Source: Floccularia luteovirens
Taxonomy: Eukaryota; Basidiomycota; Agaricomycetes; Agaricales; Squamanitaceae
DNA length: 64,000 nt
Direction: 5' to 3'
NCBI GenBank assembly: GCA_009739215.1
Contig: VSJF01000003.1
Span: 2,542,001-2,606,000, forward strand
This document shows positions 1 to 10,962 of the stretch, piece by piece (position 1 is the first letter of the stretch; each line of letters begins with the position of its first letter). A model generated the notes under the pieces. The model had not been told where the DNA came from. It worked only from the letters and a program-made list of their open reading frames with translations, and searched no databases. The position numbers and the translations under genes were made by a program.

Positions 1-3000
1 TCGACCCCCGATTGAATTGCTTCTCAGCATTTGGAGAGAATCTCGTGCTTACTGCTCACCCTTCCAAGACTGGTGGAGATTGGTGGTATGGAACAACTCT
101 CAGCAATGGAAAGTCTGGATTGTTCCCGAAGACCTATGTAGAAACATTCGTACCAAGTAAGAGATATCCGACTATTTTCTTATATCACTACTGAACATAT
201 GGTCATTTTTCAGAGAAAGCTCATGCTCTTTACTCGTACACAGCTGCAAGTCACGACGAAATGTCCTTTGAAGAAGGCGACGAGATATCAATTGTAGACA
301 ATTCTGGGGATGAGTGGTGGAAAGCAGAGAAGAATGGTGGAATTTTCATCATCCCGGCATCCTACTTGGAGGTTGTTGAGGGTTAGTGGCTTTATCCTTA
401 TCCCTGAGTTCCCCAATTTACTTCGCTACGATAATAGGCTAAAGTCTGATTTCTTCTTTTATTTTTTTTTGCATGTACACCTTGAATAAACAATTTTTAC
501 CACGGAATATACAAACAATTTATGAACTTATTAATCAGACGGAAAATCTTCGTCACAACATATAAGAGGTTCAACGTCTGCTTTAGTCCAATTACCTGAT
601 CGATCAGCAGATATGCTATCTTCGAATACGCACGGTACGGTGCGAGCGGATCAAGATGATGATGCTTCCGCAGCAGGTTTTCATGGAGACGATATGGACA
701 CGGAGTCTGACTCTGATTACCTTTCATTTGATGAAAGCGACGATGAAGAAACGACTGAAACGAAACAAGATAGAGAAGCTCGTGAACACGAACGTCAACT
801 TGTGTTAGAAGCTGCAGGGCTTATCTTGAACCAAGACGTAAAGCCGCCGCCTAATCTTGTACGTGCAAGATCCAAGTCTCATAAGCGACGACCAGCCCCA
901 GATGCTCCTAAAAGGGCATCGACTATTCTCGCTTCGTCGCAGCCGAATTCTCTTACAGAAGCGAAAGTGTTGCCCGATATTCCAGGCCAAGAAGATTCGC
1001 AAACACAACCACAGGCGGAGATTATTGACCACGCCAGGCAGTTGGACGATGCGTTCGCTAGATACGAGGCGTTCCGCAGTACACAAGCGAACTTGAATCG
1101 GTTGTCCGTGCTTTCAACTGACTCGGCTTCGACAGCCGCGAATATCAATACCAGCCCCCAATTGCCCCCGTCCACAACTTTAACTGCTACCCATGGCCTC
1201 CCAATGGCTCCCAGTCTTAGTCAGAGCCATAGCCATAGCCAGAGTCAATCCAAGGAAGGTGAAGGGCGGTATTCGTATTTCCTCAATCTCTTAGGCAGGA
1301 ATAAAACACCTGAAGGAGAGAAGAGAAGTACCTTGCAGATTTCAGCCCCCATAATCAGCCACAATGTGAGCGGCGCTTCAGGCTCAGAAGTCCCATCAAG
1401 AGAGGCAAGTCCGTTTGGTACTGTGAGTTTCGTTTCTACTGGGTTAGGTTTTATCAAAAGGCTAAGAGTTATGATGATTTATAGTCATGGGCGAGCTTGG
1501 TGGATAAAACTGCGTTGGAAGGTATACCAACAGGTGAAAGGCGACGTCAAGAGGTGAGTGGTATACTGTCAATTAAGAAACCGCCATTAACATTGAAATG
1601 GATATGACCAAAGGCTATATTCGAGTTGATAAATACTGAAGTGGCATATGTTCGAGATTTACAACTCATCGTCGAGGTATTAACTTTTACTTTTGAATGT
1701 CATTCTTTGATGTCAAATTCATTCTGTTTGTAAGGTCTTTTATTCCAGTTTACTTCCTGTCCTTTCCCAGAAGGAAGTCACAGTTGTCTTCGCCAATGTT
1801 GAAGACCTGTTGCTCACTAATACTGTACGTTACTCCTCATTATGGGAATATCAATATCACGCTTAATGATGCAATTTCATAGACATTCGTGAGCTCACTA
1901 GAGGAACGCCAAAAGGATTGTCGCCTTTATGTAGATCGCATCGGAGATATCTTACTCTCTCACATCCCTCATATGACTGTTTATATGGTTCGTTAGGTCA
2001 CCAACTAAATTCGAATTGTTGTGACAAGTCTTTTCGTAGGAATACTGTGTAAACCAGTCTACTGCGATCAAGGTGCTGCAATCATTGAGGGATCAGAACC
2101 CGGAACTTTCAGCTCATCTTCAGGTGAGCTTTTTTGGACTTAGGCCCATGAGCTTATGATTTATTGGATTCGTACTATCAGCGCTTGAGAGACGACCCTA
2201 ACGTTCGAAATCTCGACTTATCCAGCTATCTTCTTGCACCAAGTGCGTTATATCGATCATTCCTTCTGTTTTCATAATCTCAAGACGCATATAGTGCAAC
2301 GAATTACACGATACCCCTTATTGATTAAACAGGTATTCTACACTCTTGCCGTTCATTAGCTTGTTAATCTAATTCCATCCCAATTTGCAGATTCTGCACT
2401 ACACTGAATCTGGTGATGAACGAAAATCTATCGACAGCGCGCTAAAACATTCAGAAAGGCTACTAGACCATATTAACGAGGCGATTCGGGAACAAGAAGG
2501 GCGGGAGACCCTACAAAAAATATCAAAGAACTTGTGGATTGGTCAAGGGTATGCCTCGAATGTCCTTGTTTGAGGATTGTTTATCTGATAAGTAACTTCT
2601 TGAAGACGACTTGACCTGACAGCACCTACGCGGCATATGGGAGCGCGTAAACTACTTAAAGAGGGTGTTTTAATCAAGTCGAAAAGTGGCAGAAAGCTGC
2701 ATGGGTTCCTATGTAGTGACATTTTGGTGCTCACTGATGATGCGATGATGGCGCTTTATCGCATAGTGCGTACACACTTTTTTATTTCCATTGACATGCT
2801 ATTGAATAGTGATGATGATGATAGCCTATTCCCCTTTCACATGCGCAAGTCAGAGATGTTCCTTTTGGAAAAGGTAATTGTCGGTCAACTCAGAAGAGGA
2901 TTATCTTTGTTGACAAAAGCATTATGGTCCAGATGATCTGGCTTTCCAAGTTTCACAAGCATACCCAAGAGGGGGTGATGATATCATATTGAGAACTACA

Positions 3001-3162
3001 TCTGTTCGTGACACTCAAGGTAATTTTGTTCTATATGTTTATGTGGGAACGTCTCTTGATAATATAATAGCGTGGATCCACGAAATCGAGCATGCAATCC
3101 GAAGATGCAAGAGAGTAGAGGAGCGTATAGCGAAGAAAAAAACGGGTACGATAAGTAAATGA
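1..3162 (+). CDS. Intersectin-like Rho guanine-nucleotide exchange factor (SH3-SH3-DH-PH), 5' end outside window
   Basis: Probably activates a Rho-family GTPase, linking endocytosis or actin to membranes. Two SH3 domains come first: one ending in GDWWYGTT..GLFPKTYVE (about 30-166), one with ALYSYTAASHDEMSFEEGDE and DEWWKAE (about 213-380). A low-complexity acidic linker follows (613-1430). The DH domain then starts near SWASLVDKTALEGIP, with IFELINTEVAYVRDLQ and the core helix QRITRYPLLIKQ (about 2300). A PH domain runs from about 2640 (EGVLIKSKSGRKLHGFLCSDILVL) to a closing AWIHEIEHAIRR helix, with TGA at 3160-3162. At least ten short introns were inferred, and the reading frame joins across all I checked. 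The domain order matches the C-terminal half of fungal intersectin (Cin1 of Cryptococcus); EH domains would lie upstream of the window. The exact partner GTPase is not predictable. Confidence 0.85.
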
Positions 3163-3518
3163 TACCAATGAACAATATTTTGGAAGCCATGCATTCACAA
3201 CCATTTGACATCACGTGGACTATATTTATCTTATGATGATTACCAGCCTGAATTACAGATTTTAATGCTGGTTATATATATGTACACTACCCAAAATCAT
3301 TTTTTTACAATATAAAACTGGAGTAGTAAAAGCAGGAACATCTGATAAAAATCTTGTACAGTGATGTCGGCCGTGGCATCCGAGGTGAGAGAGCTCCGGT
3401 ATTCACAAATGCCGAACCACACGTACAATGTGCATATAGACTTTGACTATGTGCTCCATCAACCCTCTTGTCTTCCTTTACCTCCACTGTACGTACTAAT
3501 CAAATAACAACGCCTACA
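3163..3518. other. Intergenic, exchange-factor 3' flank and SDR promoter
   Basis: No coding signal on either strand. It contains the 3' flank of the exchange-factor gene and the upstream region of the SDR gene, which run in the same direction. No clear TATA box was picked out. Confidence 0.5.
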
Positions 3519-5063
3519 ATGTCCAACTCAGGTATGTAATCCCACTTCTCAATATGAAGTGCAAAGAAGCACTAAATTCACGAATAATTCAGAACTCGGG
3601 ATATCTTCTTTGTTCAATGTAAAGGGGAAGATTGGTTAGCTACCATTTTCTCTTTGTTTTTTTTTTGGGCGCTCACAAACATTATTCTCCCGATTCGCAG
3701 TACTTGTAACCGGAGGTGGTTCAGGAATTGGAAAGATGATCGCTGAAGGCTTCGTCCAAAATGGGGCGACTGTCTACATAGCAGCAAGGAAAGAGGCACA
3801 ACTAAAACAGGTGCGAATCTCGAACCACTACTTGGGGGGTTCCTTGTTCCACTGACCATTAATAAATTATGCTTCCTGCACACCCTTGATTTCATCTCCC
3901 TAGGCTGTGCAAGACATCAGCAAAAACGCTTCTGGAAAAGCACACTACATTGTTGCTAATGTTGGGGTATGGAGATGACTCATTCACCCTGATTGTAAAT
4001 TCTAATCTAAAAACTAAAAACTGGAAATTGTCTTGTCTTTAGTCTAAAGCTGGTTGTGATGCGCTCATCAAGGAGTTCCGCAAACGGGAGAATAAGCTCC
4101 ATGTATTAGTCAACAACTCTGGAATCACATGGGGTGGACCTTTCCTAGACTTTCCAGAGGAACGTGGATGGGATAACGTTTTTAATGTAAATGTTAAAAG
4201 TATCTTTTACAGTAAGTATTACATACCTCTCCCTATTTTTACTAAGTATACCAATTTTATGTCCTTCAGTGACGGCAGGGTTCGTATCGACGTCTTAAAG
4301 GAAGCTGTGTTCAGTGGTACTAATGTTTCCCGGAATGATTCACCAGTCTATCAGACCTTCTGGCAAAGGACTCAAACAACAGAGATCCAGGACGTGTCAT
4401 AAATATCTCCTCCACTGCGTCTGTTGAACCCCGCAGTGAAGGTTCTTTGAGTGATGTTGGTAACGGAACATGGAGTTGTACGTTCTCTTATCTATTTACA
4501 AATACTATCTTCTCAGCTTCTCTCAACCTGTTGCTAATATCTTCTCGTGTAAAGACCAGCCCAGCAAAGCAGCGGTGAACCACCTCACCTCCCAGTTGGC
4601 TCTCAAACTTGGTCCTGAGCACATAACGTACGTCCCTTACTCTCAGCTTAGATTGAAACTTACATTTTCCCTGTACTGTATTTTTTTAATAGTGTCAATG
4701 CTATCCTTCCTGGGTGTGTATATTCATATCAATTTGAAAACGAGCTAACAATATGGGAATTAATCAAAAAATTTCAGACTCTTCCCCAGTAAAATGACCG
4801 CATTTGGCTTTAAAACAGCAGGCGAAGAGGCTTTGGCAGCACATCAACCAACTGGTGCATATTCTAGCTTATCACCACTTACATCTGATAAGAAACTGAT
4901 CTCTCCTCCCTTTTCAGGACGCTATGGCTCACCACAAGACATGGCTGGTCTAGCATTGTTCCTCGCCTCCCCCGCGTCAGCACATATAACAGGTATACAT
5001 ATCCTGCTTGATGGTGGTGCTCGTTTCATGCACTACTCGGTCTCACCTTCGACCAAGCTATAA
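3519..5063 (+). CDS. Short-chain dehydrogenase/reductase (SDR)
   Basis: NAD(P)H-dependent oxidoreductase of the classical SDR family. Translation across about seven introns gives the nucleotide-binding turn VTGGGSGIGKMIAEGF, the structural NNSG motif, the active-site Ser in RVINISSTAS, the YQPSK catalytic Tyr/Lys pair and a C-terminal HITGIHILLDGG. The length, roughly 300 residues, is normal. The start ATG at 3519 is followed after four codons by the first intron; TAA is at 5061-5063. The intron near 4282-4343 was placed so that MTAG joins LSDLLAKDS. It resembles the 3-oxoacyl-ACP-reductase/RhlG-like fungal subgroup, but the substrate cannot be told from sequence. No signal peptide, so cytosolic. 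Confidence 0.88.
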
Positions 5064-5270
5064 TCATATCTCACTGGTCATCAGAGCATCTTTAAAGAAT
5101 GCTGTACTTATACCGTACAATGTGTCCAGCCGTGCTTTATATAGCCGACTCGCTAACAATCAAAGCGGCAACAAAACTTTTTTAAAACAAACCGGACAGC
5201 TAAAACATACGTGAATCAATCGCTAAGTAGAAGAGAGTGTATGTATAGTGTAAAGCCAAAAAACGATTGC

Positions 5271-7091
5271 TCAAACAGGGAAACCTTTTGAAAATGAAGG
5301 TTTTCGCTTTATTATCTTTGCTTTCATAGCGGCGTTGGTCGCATGTCCTTCAGTAGAATTTTCGTTCTTATTGGTGTTCGCAGCAGCAGCATAGTCCACC
5401 GGTTTTCCTATTATAGGGCTTGCTGCTGCGCTCGCATTCCAAGTTGGAGATCCAGTACCCAGACCAACGCTGCAACTAATGACAGGGCTAAGGATAGAAG
5501 AACTAAGCAGCCCAGGACTAGAAGTTGGTGTTATCTGTCTTCCGATAACAGGGCTTGACGTCTTCGAGGTGCTAACTGCGCCTCCAGTTGCGTTGACTAC
5601 AGAAGCTAGAACGGAAGGATTTGGAAGGGGAATACCTGCAGCTGCCAGTGCGGTCCATTTTGTCTGAGTAAATTTAACTGCTTGGTCGAGGATTGCTTTG
5701 TAAACATCTTGGTTAAATCCAACGCATTGGAGCCCTACGCAAGCGACCTTTAACGCTCCCGCAGCATACAATTGTGAAGTTTCATATACATTCTGTGGAG
5801 AGGTATTCTTACGACCAGAAATAGTTTCTTTAATGATAGCTTGCATAGTCTGCTAGCATGAGCATAGAAGGAAAGGGTAGAAAAGGCGAATCAAACCTCG
5901 GATGATAACTCTGCCCATTCCTTGCTAGATAATTCATCAAGCCTGAATGCTTTATACGAACCTGCATAGTACCACAGCCCTTCTTTGTTAAAGAAACATT
6001 CTAAAACCAAAAGGAGTATTCAGGCTGCCTTCAGGGTTATGAGACGATTAGGGTAGCACCTGTAGGTTTATTCATACGTGCTGTGACGTCCACGACGCTC
6101 CAGCGGTGAGCAGTTGCTACCCGTGGGTTCGTGTTACATTTGAACATAGGGGTATAGAAATAACCGTGTTCTTCCCGCTCGGGACACCAGAAAGTTGTGA
6201 CGCTTTGTAAAACTCGATAACTTGCAAGGCTAAACAGGCGGGACTTCATGGTTACAGCACATCATATATTCGAGACACCTACGAGTTTCTAAGGGACTGA
6301 TTAGTGCAGGAGAAAGGTGAATTTTTTTTGGTATGAGATACAAAGCTGAAGTAACTTACACCTGAAGCACCACTGAGAAATTCATGTAATGTAAACGGTG
6401 GAGGAATTATGATAGGTTTGAGTGTGTCATCCGGCGGATTATCTGGCAGTGGAATTGTAGCTAAAATCGCACACCGAGCTTTGACTCTGTCTGTGGATTC
6501 TTCTGATGCCGACAAACAAGGCTGTTCCTAAGAGAAAGCAATTATTCGAGACATTTGGTAACATCAGATAAAAGAACCTGATTTAAGAGATTTTCAGTGT
6601 GAGCTGCGGTCGAATCACTGGGTGCTTGTATTGGATGCAATAGAGCCGTATCAGTTGAAGCATCACAATACACCTAAAATGAGTTCAAAATAAGTACTTA
6701 GACCTGGAATCTGTATCCAAACCCTATTAGGTGTTGCTTGAATAGCCGTATACTTGCTACAACAAGGTCACAGATTCTGAAACGGATGTAGTAATGGAGT
6801 TTCAAACCTAGCTGCTTCTTCTAATACCCGGACCTCTGCCCTCAAACTGGCAATTGTGGTCTCTAAAGTACATATATGCGCGCGTGTGGCCTCTAGTTCT
6901 GGGGTTATAGTTGTTATACCTGTAGATATGGTAGTCGATTCTTTATTTTCTGTATTCCTTTTAAGCTTCTCAATAATTTCTGTCTTCTGGTGAAGTGAGG
7001 TGTATGCGTCGGATAAGCGTTGTAATGCGGCATCTCTGGCAGTAATTGCTTCTGTTACTCGCATGCGTTCGATTTGAATCTCAATGGCCAT
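5271..7091 (-). CDS. Uncharacterised agaricomycete protein with N-terminal coiled coil (possibly DUF6697)
   Basis: Multi-exon gene of unknown function. The first exon (7091-about 6770) encodes a heptad-rich helix with RMRVTEAITARDAALQRL and LETTIASLRAEVRVLEEAA, so a coiled coil. A middle exon has the conserved-looking FWCPEREEHGYFYTP and FKCNTNPRVATAHRWSVVDV (about 6060-6230). A later block reads EGLWYYAGSYKAFRLDEL and GRKNTSPQNVYETSQLYAAG, with a Cys/Gly stretch ACVGLQCVGFNQ. A Ser/Thr/Pro-rich tail ends at 5271. I recall this arrangement from a mushroom-restricted domain family, DUF6697, but am not certain. Exact borders of the short exons between 6250 and 6770 are unresolved. No catalytic motif seen. 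Confidence 0.65.
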
Positions 7092-7677
7092 TTCGACGAC
7101 ACGGAAAGGGTACTGTGAATAGAGACCAGTCGATAAGGTTGCACAATATAACTATATGCTATGTATATGGGCGTACTAAAGACTTGAGTGAATCAACGTA
7201 TTTCCGTAAATTGGTAGACTCCTCGCTTTGCATAGGCGATAATTCGTCAGACGGAACCAGAAAGTTATACCGTTTTTCGTCTAGGATACCATTGCTTGAT
7301 ATTACAGCCATAGGGAATGATATATGTTGGGAAGAGTGTCTGTGAAGTTAACGAACAACCAAGAAATAAAAACAATACGAGGTACTTATAAATTAAGAAG
7401 TGTATGTCAAGATCTGAGTAGAGCGGAATGAGGATTAGTAAGCGATCAGAGAATTCGGTAACACTTGGTGTTGATTCGGTGGGTTGATGTCGTGAATCAG
7501 ATTTATGTAACAAATGCAAATGTCTTCTAAAATAATCTACGTGCTATCCTATCAAAGGAGACTGATTAGTCGTATCAAACTACAATTATATGCCCTACAA
7601 AAAAAACCAAATCCCAAACGCTGTGGGACTTGGATCGGACGTCGATGTTGTCCATATAGATTTTCTCCATACCTTGC
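7092..7677. other. Intergenic between two minus-strand genes
   Basis: Upstream region of the coiled-coil gene and 3' flank of the YqcI/YcgG-like gene. The open frames here are short, on both strands, and without recognisable domains. Nothing further supported. Confidence 0.4.
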
Positions 7678-8420
7678 CTAAGCTCTCAACATCTCGGAAG
7701 GGGAAAGCTCCTCATAAGGGCAAGTCGCAGAAACATTGTCATCCAACAAGAAGTATTGTTGCAACTCTCTAGAATCCGATTGCCCATAATTCTTCAGATC
7801 CGGGCTCACCGGGATAGGATCATACTTAGCCAACAGACTGCGGACTTTGGTGAGTGCAGCCACGCGTTTAGCTTCAGTACTGAACAAAATGTCGAAAATC
7901 CATTTAGGTTGGAAGACAATAGTGAGTCCTTTTGCATAACGTGTTCGGCGCTGTTGATGAGCCGGTGTTTGGATGACTGTGAAGAATGGCTCGCCGTCAA
8001 AGCAGAAGCACCATTCAGCATGGTCGATGGTCTTTGGAATATTTGATGGCCATGATTTGGTGTCAATTTTGGCAAGCCCATCGAGAAGTTTCCAAAATGA
8101 AGTATTGTATTCCTCCATGCTGCGGGGCGTGTCGTTTTGTTTTGCTAGAAGAACGAGAGAGGTGTTGGGGCCGAGAGAATGAGCATGAGGCAGATAACCT
8201 GATAAACCGTCGGCGAGTGTGCGAATGTGGCGTGGGTCGGAAAGATCATCGGTGTCGATAAATACATACACTTGTTCGTTGCCCTTGAAACCTTTTGTGG
8301 CATATATGCATGGGAAGATGAGCTCTTCGTCAGTGAGCACCTTGACATAATCTTCATATGCAGTTCTCTGCCATGTCCCTTCCCCGTATATTTCGACTAC
8401 TTCTTTTCTGGAATACTATT
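7678..8420 (-). CDS. YqcI/YcgG family protein
   Basis: Belongs to the YqcI/YcgG family (PF08892), found in bacteria and fungi and without an assigned biochemical role. The main exon shows the hallmark order: ELIFPCIYATKGFKGNEQVY, then FWKLLDGL, WPSNIPK, EWCFCFDGEPFFTV, TPAHQQRRTRYAKGL and FQPKWIFDILF. These are the conserved Cys, His and Arg positions of the family. An upstream in-frame stretch TWQRTAYEDYVKVLTDEE shows that coding extends past 8340 to at least 8395. The true first exon and ATG were not resolved; a candidate exon lies at about 8455-8500. The stop is at 7678. About 240 residues are visible, close to the family length. Confidence 0.8.
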
Positions 8421-8537
8421 CAGCTGGGAGTCATTGTCACGGAAATGAATAACCTTGTTAATGGCTTCGTTGGAGTCGTTTGTAAAAATGATATCCGTCT
8501 TGTGATAGCAAACTTTGTAAAAGCAAAGGAGGTCTGA

Positions 8538-8906
8538 TTACATGACCAATAGTTGAGCATGGGGTCTTGCCTGCAAATTCATGAACCTTCTACGAGATTC
8601 TTTCATAATCATAGGCAGGTGTGTGGCTGTTGATTGTGCCAATAGAGACATGATAGCCCCGCCCAGAAGAATAGAAACGAGTTGCACGAAGGTTGACGGC
8701 ATTAAATTGGTATTTAGCAGCATGATGATCAGGTTTGCAGCTTGCTGAGACTCTTGTACTTTATATATGCCTTTACTGTAATAAAGTTCGTTGCAAGAAT
8801 CGGTACTCCATGCCCCAGATTCCGAGTCAGTCAAGGACGCGGGATTCGTTAAAGTTATCCTTAGCATATTGGTAGACACGGCACATACGCGGACCGCGGA
8901 GAGCAA
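8538..8906 (-). CDS. Hypothetical hydrophobic ORF
   Basis: A 122-codon open frame with one or two hydrophobic stretches (NLIIMLLNTNLMPSTFVQLV and ILLGGAIMSLLAQS) and a basic tail. I do not recognise it. It lies just upstream of the YqcI/YcgG-like gene on the same strand and could be a membrane-protein fragment or a chance frame. Confidence 0.25.
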   Translation of the reverse strand: MLSAVRVCAVSTNMLRITLTNPASLTDSESGAWSTDSCNELYYSKGIYKVQESQQAANLIIMLLNTNLMPSTFVQLVSILLGGAIMSLLAQSTATHLPMIMKESRRRFMNLQARPHAQLLVM

Positions 8907-9729
8907 TCAAAACCTTCGTTGCTCATGTTCTGACCCACTATTGGGCTTTTACCGGCGGTAGTAGTAAGATTTCTTTCTTTTTAAAAAATTGCTTGTACAC
9001 GGGAATTCTTGTGGATCGTCATGACAATATGAAACTGGGCTTACGAGTTCAGGATAGCGCGCTACAAGGTGGTTCTAATTCTGGTTCATAGCAGGCTGCG
9101 ATCATACCTTCGAGGAAAGTTTACCTGGGTCTCACAAGTGGGTATGATCGGACAACCCACGTCGTAGTACCAAGACTTGAATATAGCTGGGTCCTAATCA
9201 AGTTCGTCACCATTCGAATCAGAGTGTGGCAGAAGGCGCAGTGGCAGTTGGTAAAGAAAACATTAAAGCGAGTAGTATTAGAGGAGCAATCATAGAGTTT
9301 GGAGTGTAATTGGTGATTGTTATATGCACAGAATATCCGGTTACAACAAACAAGAAACCCTGAGTACAAAGAACCTATCTCGTGATCGGATCACGACCCC
9401 CATGGGAAGTTGGAACAGATCAGTGTCGGGGATTGAGTAACATCCCACGTTTTCGTACAGGCTAAGCTACTTAATACTCAGAGTCGGCCTGAACAAAATC
9501 GGAATATATGATAATGAATAATGAATAATTAGCGGTGATTGGTATGGCTCTAAGCAATATGCTCTATATAAATTAATGAGTAACTTTTTTTAGTTGGTAG
9601 TAATAGTTCCATGCATATCATCATCTACGGCTGTAATCAACTGCAAGCACTGGAACCCAAGTGTGTTTGTAATAGTTAAGAGAGACGAGACGTATATCGC
9701 GATAGCTTGTATGTTCTAGTGCCCATGGC
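8907..9729. other. Intergenic, no gene recognised
   Basis: About 820 bases with only short open frames on both strands and no family motif. Confidence 0.4.
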
Positions 9730-10406
9730 CTAGTGTGGCGGTTGAGTTCTTGTTGTTGGAGCTAGATAGGACCATCTTAGCCCATAACCAACAGTTGCAC
9801 GGTAAGTACTACTCACGAAATTACCCTTTCGAGCCTTACAAAGGAGTGAGCCAATCCGAGAACTGATCTCAAGCGCCAATTGGTTACGCGTGATTGGGCT
9901 CCCTTTGTCGTCCCTTGCCAATATGACTTCGCCACGCATATACATACCAGGCCACTAGAAGAACATGTAAGCATACTGATAACGAGAATGGGAGCATGAC
10001 TTACATCAAGGACCATGATAGTTCGTCTCCATCCATGCTCTTCAAACACACATTCAGAGCCATTATCCAAGTAAACTCGTCCTTTAAGAATGTCCACTAT
10101 GTAAGGACCGGGTTTTCCATTGACACTAAAGAGAATGCTCATTCCAGGCGGGGCTAAGTATTCCGCGCGGCGTGGTAGGTACATAACAAGTTCTGTTAGT
10201 GGTGCAGCTGTAATTGCATGACTGTAACTCCCGTCCAAGATAGTTTGGGGGGTTGGTAAAAGCTGGCGCGTGAAATCGTGCACACCACCAGGGGTTAGTG
10301 CTGCAAAATCAACACTGCCTTCAGTACTCTTAATAGTACGTTTGAGTAATTGAATGATTAATGTATGATAAAGACTAACCATCCATACGCTAGGGTGTTC
10401 TTGCAT
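9730..10406 (-). CDS. Uncharacterised protein, two exons
   Basis: Exon 1 runs from ATG 10406 to about 10006 and ends MVLD; a 57-base GT..AG intron follows; exon 2 restarts at WPGMYMRGEVILARDDKG and ends at the stop at 9730. The joined protein is about 205 residues with no signal peptide. Conserved-looking blocks are VMYLPRRAEYLAPPGMSI, SVNGKPGPYIVDILKGRV and ITRNQLALEISSRIG. This type of small soluble protein occurs as lineage-expanded unknowns in mushroom genomes, as I recall it. Function unknown. Confidence 0.6.
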
Positions 10407-10962
10407 TTTGCCTTGATTTTGGTTTAATGAAGTGTAGTCGGAGGTTAGATAGATGTGAGAATGTAGACATTAGAGCTAATGGCGCAATGGCTTTATAGAA
10501 GAAAACATTTGTGGCCGGTGGGGTGAAATGTCAAAGCATGGCACGCCCAAAATTTTGATTGTTTATCGAAAAGGTAAACAATACTGCTCCAGATTTCGGT
10601 ACATTTCGTAGGGTTTGTGTCGGGGATAACCGCTTTGATACACAAGTCTGGTGTAATATGGGAGGTGCCGTTGTGGAAGCGGACTACCAAGACCGCAGAG
10701 GTTGGGCAGTAAATTGTTTCAGGCTGAAACGATTGAACGGATTACCTTGAGAGTTGAAACAGCATCTTAAGTAGGGAGGACCTGCCCTGAACAGCTTGTA
10801 AAACAAACAAGGACAAAGATAGAGTAGCAAATTGCAAGAACAACAAAATTTAATTCTTCTTCCTTGTTTCCTTTATTCCACTTCGAAGCATTAACTTGCT
10901 TCTCCTGTTCTGTTGCCCAAGCTTTCTTTTTTGATTTGTTCAGCTCTCTTGTCGTATTTCAA
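10407..10962. other. Divergent intergenic region
   Basis: Lies between the start of the minus-strand unknown gene and eIF2A on the plus strand, so it should hold both promoters. A pyrimidine-rich tract (10856-10960) precedes the eIF2A ATG, common for highly expressed fungal genes. No other feature seen. Confidence 0.45.

Noticed and set aside
8907..9369. Minus-strand frame at 9121-9369
   Set aside because: Cys/His-rich by chance composition, no domain and no supporting splice context.
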